A stretch of 64,000 nucleotides of DNA from Lobosporangium transversale (taxonomy: Eukaryota; Mortierellomycota; Mortierellomycetes; Mortierellales; Mortierellaceae). A program made the translations under genes and the position numbers. This document shows positions 58,422 through 64,000 of the stretch, piece after piece. The notes beneath the pieces are model-generated. The model was given only the letters and a program-made list of their open reading frames with translations, ran no database searches and was not told the DNA's origin. Location of the stretch: positions 310,001-374,000 of the forward strand of contig NW_019029013.1 in assembly GCF_002105155.1 (NCBI RefSeq). The letters run 5' to 3'. The stretch's first letter is position 1. Each line of letters opens with the position of its first letter.

Positions 58422-60059
58422 ATGGCCTTTTCACAAAAACTCCAGCACAATCCGCAGGTACCGAGAGATATCTTTGCATCCTTACAGGACTTCCCTAAAC
58501 GGTGCCATCAGGACCACCATCATTATCGACATCATCATAGTTATCACCATCGACAGAAGCAGCAGCAGCGGCGGCGGCGGCGGCGGCGGTCGCATGGTGT
58601 CCCTCTAGTTATTCTCATCACCTTAGTCACCTTAGTCACCATCTTCATCTCGTCATCAGTCCTACTTTTGCCAGTACAGGCTGTAGCCTTCGAGGTCTTG
58701 GTCACTAAACCTTCAACGCGCGTCACCGACGCCAGCTCTTCTACAAAGCTCCTAAATAGCGAGAATAAAGGCAACAAAACGAGCAGAGTCTTGGCGGGCT
58801 CTAATGGCAATCCTTTCAAATCCAAATACCTTGGCAATGCTATTGTGACGAATGCAAAGAACTTGGGCTATTCGGGTACAATTGTTTTGGGCAACAATCC
58901 CCCGCAACTGTTCGAAGTAGTTTTTGATACTGGTAGCGACATGATTGTGGTCACATCAGACCATTGCAAAGGTTTACATTGTGACGATATGGCTCACTAT
59001 AAATGTTCCTCATGTTCTCGAACGCCTTATTCCTATAATATCACTTATGGCGATGGGACTTGGGGTAGTGGGCCCATTGTTTCAGACTCAGTCTCGATTG
59101 GCGGCCTGGTCATTCATAACCAACAAATTCTGGATATCACACGGAGTGGGTTAGATTTGTCATCATAAGGCCCAGGGATTTCTGGTATTGTAGGGCTGAT
59201 GCCTAGCTCCCCCATCAAGAACGCCATCCCACCACTAGCTACCATCTTCAAAAGCAAACTTCTGGATATGAACGTGTTCTCGGTCTATTTAACACCGGTA
59301 CTAGACCGAAATCAAGGTGGATCTTTTCTATTTGGTGGAGTCGATCGAACCAAATATGTTGGCGAGTTGAATCAGGTCCCTATTTCGATTGCTCCGGGTG
59401 TTCGTGAGGGGATATGGTATGTGGAAGCTGACAATGCGTATGTAGGGGATACTCCTGTGACTGGATATACACAATCACCCTGGCTATTCGATACAGGCAC
59501 ATCTTTTATTGCAGTTCCTTCAAGCTTTGCAGAGGAATTTCATGCTAATATCCCAGGATCGGCCTATTCGGAAGCGGATCGGGTCTATACGTTACCTTGT
59601 GAAGGGAACCATACATTTGGGATCTCATTCAATGGTATTAAATACGAGGTGCCATACTCGGATTATATCGCTGTTGCCAGCAGTAGTGACGATGGAGGAT
59701 CTACTAATGCATCGCTCTGTGTATCACTGATCATGTTCGGAGACTATGATATGTATATTCTAGGAGATCCTTTCCTAAGACAGGTGTATACAGTATATGA
59801 CTTTACGCCAGGTGCAGGCAGGATAGGTTTGGGCAAGATTAATGTGACGAGTGTGTCCTTGGGGATCGAAGGTTTATCGGGAAGTCCTGTTCCAGGGGGC
59901 ACCATCATCACGCCCGTCAAGGACAAATCTTCATCTGCAAAGAGCCTGCTCTTTGAGCCCAGATTTAAGTTTAAGCTCGACATTAGCGCGAACTTGATGA
60001 CCACACTCGCCAGCTTGAGTATCTTTATTATAACTACGACCTTCATTATATCTGCCTAA
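58422..60059 (+). pseudogene. Anchored aspartic protease with an in-frame stop
   Basis: The frame is open from ATG 58422 to TAA 60057-60059 except for one TAA at codon 249 (59166-59168). The N terminus has His-rich and poly-Arg runs (58505-58592), then a hydrophobic signal-anchor (about residues 64-90). The two catalytic motifs of pepsin-like enzymes are intact: FDTGSD (Asp169) and FDTGTS (Asp357). The C terminus ends in a hydrophobic segment preceded by a polar stretch, as for a GPI anchor or membrane tail, which recalls yapsin-type proteases. The stop lies between the two lobes, so a product ending there lacks the second Asp. No plausible intron removes it: the only nearby GT...AG pairs are under 25 nt or would delete conserved strands. 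It may be a recent nonsense allele, a recoding site or a sequence error. Confidence 0.75.
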
Positions 60060-63000
60060 GAAGAACCGTGAAAATAAATAAAATAAATTAAAGTAGTTTA
60101 TAGCATTTAAAAGAAGATGAAGTAAAAAAGAGAGGAAGTAGGAGCATTACAGTTGTAATTTTTGCAAAAGAACATTAATAATAGACGAAATAGTAAAAAG
60201 ACGGGGGTTTGTATCGGGTCAGAAGCCATGAGGCCCAAAGGTGTGGATCAAATATAAAAAAGATAGAAAGGAGGAAGGAGAAATGATCAAGAACCATAAT
60301 AGTACTAAAAAAGGAGATGTCTCTACACTGATTATGCATGGAAACAAAATTGTTGCCACCAAAAAAAAAAAAAAAAAAAGCATTACCAAAGCAGACTCAG
60401 AACAACAAACAAATAGCCATGCGAACAGAATGGAACGTAAATCCTAACTGGAGCGTTTTTAGAGCAAACTATGGAGTTCAGTTATTTTCTCCTTATTCAT
60501 CTTATTTTCAGTTTCGCACTTGTTGAGTTTCCATTCAGACCTAGGAGACGAAAGAGGAAAAAGAAGAAAAGGAGGAGGTAGAGGAAAAGAAGAAAAGGAG
60601 AAAGGGAAGGAAGTGGAGGATAGAGTGAAGATATCAAACAGTTGTACCCGGCCTGGAGCCGTGCCTCCAAGCTCCTGAGACTTTATCTCCTGATGGTCTC
60701 AGCCAGTAAACAGAAACATTCCGTATTGGAATATCTCCTCAATTGTAGGCGTTTAAGGGCAAACATGCTTGACAAAGCACAGAAGGGTAAACAAGGATAG
60801 AGTATATATAAGCAAATGACTGTTCCCAGCCCCATTCACGCATGTCCCCACCTCTTTTTGGTCCATTGTTCCCTATCCTTTGTAAAAAATTTTTCTTGTT
60901 TTCTTTTAACATCCCCGTTGATCTTGTCGCACGCATTGAGCAAACCAACCATACCTCTCTCCACCATCACACTTCATATTGATTTGATATGAAAAAACTC
61001 AAGGTAAACTTGCATTGAGCAGCTAAACAGCCTATCATTCTCTATCCCTTCGCATGCCTCACCGGGAATGATGCAATTCTATCAACTACATACACCTCTT
61101 CGAGTGGGCACATCTTTGAGAAAGGCGAAAAATATTGCCTTGGTAGCCTCTCCAACATATGGTCCATATATTTCTATGCTCTTTTCTCCCATCCCATGTT
61201 GCTGCGCCGAATTGACACAGACAATTTTTTCTTTTTGCGCCTTTCAAAGAATAGTATCTGATCTCAACTACAAACGCTGGGGTATTTTTTACAAGATTTT
61301 ACCCCGACTTTTCCTCTCCACTATCTCCGCCCCTTCTTTCTCTCTCTCTCTCTCTCTCTCTCTCAGCCTAATCCTGCACGCATATCATACTGCATATTTT
61401 TCTTTACATCATCATCTGCATATCATTTCCTTGGAATCCAATACACTCAGGAATTTTGCATAAAAAAAAGAAATAGTAAAAGCAAACAAAGGCAGAAGTG
61501 ACAAGCTGTGGAGTGAGTAAAGGAGAAGGGAGAAAGAAGTTTTTGGACAGTATTACGAAAGAAAGATCCACATACCGAGACCAAACATTGATCATGCAGA
61601 CGGAGAATCTGGTCTTCCTTTTTTAAATACCATGATCCCTGGCTCCTTTTCAAACTTTGATTTTATGCAAAAAAAAAAAAGAAAGTGCCTCCTTTTTCTG
61701 TAGCCTCTGACCCTGGTCGCTGTAACGGTAGCGGAAAGAAATGCGGAAAAAAATATTACAGTTTTATCCATGCAGCTATTTACAATTGCAAAGAAAACAG
61801 GGATTGGGTAATGGTAGTACAGAGCAAAAGACGACATACAGGATTGGGTTTTTATTGTTTTTTATTTCACTCCGCGGTGTTCTCACAAGCCCGCTTTTAT
61901 TTCTTTGCTGGCTTTATTCCATAATAAATAAAGCATTCCATCCCATCCCATTTCTCAAACAATATTAACCTTCCATCCATTCTTTACCTTCCTTTCCTTC
62001 CTATCACCCGTACCCTCATTTTTTTCCCTGCTTCATATTCCTTTTTAAATCTCGAAACAAAGTAAGTTGCTCCCCTATTGAAATAAATTATTTCGTGTGA
62101 ATGGACCTGCAGAGTCAAAAAGAGAAAAAAGTCAAGGGTTCAGGGTCTCATTTAGTACAACCTTTTTCAACATGGGATAAAATCCGAGGCCATTGCATCC
62201 TCGTTTTCATCCTCCCTCCACAAGCTTGATTTAAGAGCCTTAATTCAAAGCACATTCAATTTCTTATTAAGCACAAGTCCAACAACACCTTTTTTTTTTT
62301 TTTTTTTTTTTTTTTTGGAATCTGTTTATATGGCAGTGCAATTTTTCTTCTTTTTTTGGATGTCTGTGTTATTTCTTGTCCTACCAAGAAATAACAAAAG
62401 AAAAGCTTGATGTAGTAGAAAAGCCTGTGTTGAAGAAAAGGATAACGCGTTTTTTTTCATCAGATCATGGAATAGGGGGGAGTGAGACAATACATTCATA
62501 TTAATATTCTTTCATTCCCAAACATTCATTATGTTTGAAATGAATAAAAAAAAAGGAGCCATAAGTTGGAGAGCGGAATCTTGTCTCAAGAAGTTCCTGA
62601 ACAAATAATCATCATGCAGCTGGGAACAGGCCGCCACTTATTCAATAGCTGTAGTTGTATATTCAAGTTTGGGAGGCTTTTTCACTTTTTCTTAAATGCT
62701 GTCTATTTTTGACAAAGAATGACCGAACACGAACCATTCATATTCCTTAATTTATCATGGAGTAAATCTAGGAGATAAAAAGCACGATCCTCTTGTAAGA
62801 GGTTTGAACTGGCCGTACAATTCACGTCATGTCTGTTCCCTTGTTCCCCCTATTTTTGTTTCTGTTCCTGATGCCACGTTTTTTAATAACATCAATTGAC
62901 TTTTTTAACTGTCGTGAGGTTATTAGAGGCCCTCTGAGCTTTTTTTTTTCCTTGGCTCAATCGTTATACCTTATGCTTCTTGATGAAATCAAAACATCAA

Positions 63001-64000
63001 ACATGATCTCCTAATCGCTATCACTTTATGTATCATTAATATTAATATTTTGTGTTTCTTTTATACAGTAGTAATTGAATTCAAGGCTTCATCTCCCCTC
63101 TCCTTATTTTTATACTTTTCTTTGCCGTACGTCTACGTCAATAAGACGAACCCTCAAGGTAGGACTATAACCACGTGCTATCTAGATTTATAGATCTAGA
63201 TCGATTTCCTTTTTCCATCATCAAAATCCTAGTGCATTCTTAATGCACCAAGGTTTAGCGCCGGCTCTAGTGGTATCACATATTTTCCTAGTGCAAATCT
63301 ACGTCATTTTTTTTTTTTTGATTATTTTCAACATTTTTTTTTTTATTTTTTTTTTATGAAAGATGTAGAGGGAGTAAAGATAAAGAGATGATTCCACTGC
63401 AGATGAATGAAGTGGTGGTGTGGTGCTGTCATGATGTAGAATAGTTTCTCTGAACCACATTAAGGGATGTTGCATGGTCTCAATGTCTGGAACTGCTTTG
63501 CGTAAAGCTAGGATCCCCATACAACGTTAAAAAACGTGTAATCTTAAAGATAATGAAGGGATTGATGCATCATTGCCTTCAGACCTCTTGACCACTTTCT
63601 CAAGATTCTACTGCTAATGTGTCCAAGCTCGGTTCATTATGCGATTGTGATACACATAGTACTAAAATGGTCTGAGCTGGAGAGGAAGAGGGCTAAAAAA
63701 GGGGTACGTTAAATGCATATACCTGTCTATCTATCCACCCTATTGGCACATGTGAGGGACTTCAGCGGTTAGAAACAGAAGAGGTCACCATTTCTCCAGT
63801 TTTTTTTAGTCCATCTGCATACATGTACCCTTTTCTTTTTTTATCATTTCTTTGCATTATATTGCGATTTCAGACATATGAATCTGACCTCAGCTGCACA
63901 TCATCGAGGCCTTAACGCAATTTCCTCTCGTTTTGGAGGCAACAGGGGTTGCATACAAATACCTACCGGGAACCTCCTTTTCTCTCCTTTTTCCTGCAAA
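60060..64000. other. Intergenic, 3.9 kb, no gene seen
   Basis: No reading frame has domain or codon character. Contents include an A run at 60361-60379, a purine-rich block (60541-60620), a CT microsatellite (61338-61364), a T run (62290-62316) and T-rich tracts near 63308-63355. A short hairpin GTGCATT-CTT-AATGCAC lies near 63234-63250. The stretch may be the long upstream region of a gene outside the window. Confidence 0.45.
61338..61364. repeat. (CT)n microsatellite
   Basis: About 13 TC units in a pyrimidine-rich context. Confidence 0.9.

Noticed and set aside
59149-59172. A tiny intron that would remove the protease stop codon
   Set aside because: The available GT...AG pairs span about 11-20 nt, far too short to be spliced. 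Longer choices delete conserved protease strands.

Overview
The window looks like nuclear DNA of a filamentous fungus, most probably an early-diverging lineage (Mortierellomycotina/Mucoromycota). Coding genes are split by short GT-AG introns. Spacers are AT-rich and full of A or T runs of 20-35 nt. There are no operons or bacterial signals. Gene content is typically fungal: an SFP1-type zinc-finger factor, Nup53, a group-I G-alpha subunit, Bcd1, a bestrophin, a Pin4/Cip1-like RNA-binding protein and an anchored aspartic protease. The lineage call rests on general resemblance only. Exon joins below were worked out by hand from GT/AG sites and codon phase.

Layout. 1.6-3.9 kb: two small + strand genes, an unrecognised 245-aa protein and a BRI3/LITAF-like protein. 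3.9-10.6 kb: a 6.7-kb stretch with no supportable gene. 10.6-23.8 kb: the SFP1-like factor, Nup53, a ubiquitin-specific protease (minus) and an F-box/LRR protein (plus); the last two diverge from a ~0.5-kb spacer. 24.0-29.0 kb (minus): a large RhoGEF with DH, PH and two FYVE-type fingers.

31.8-41.8 kb is a retroelement block. A tRNA-Thr is followed by a nearly complete ~8.2-kb non-LTR (LINE) element with gag-like ORF1, endonuclease/RT, RNase H and a zinc-finger tail, disrupted by frame discontinuities. Next come a 0.65-kb element with a pol III B box, and a decayed second LINE copy carrying a tiny tail insertion with target duplications. The same family reappears at 56.3-56.8 kb as a near-identical 5'-truncated copy nested in an older tail insertion. 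A tRNA-like short element and a tRNA-Arg lie beside it.

45.1-53.7 kb is a compact housekeeping cluster: G-alpha (+), then Bcd1, bestrophin and the RRM-R3H protein (all minus). 58.4-60.1 kb holds an aspartic protease reading frame interrupted by one stop codon. The last 4 kb has no recognisable gene.

The most distinctive material is the LINE/short-element family with a shared 3' tail. Also notable are four PCNA-box-like motifs in the USP and a second FYVE finger split by a ~120-residue insert.
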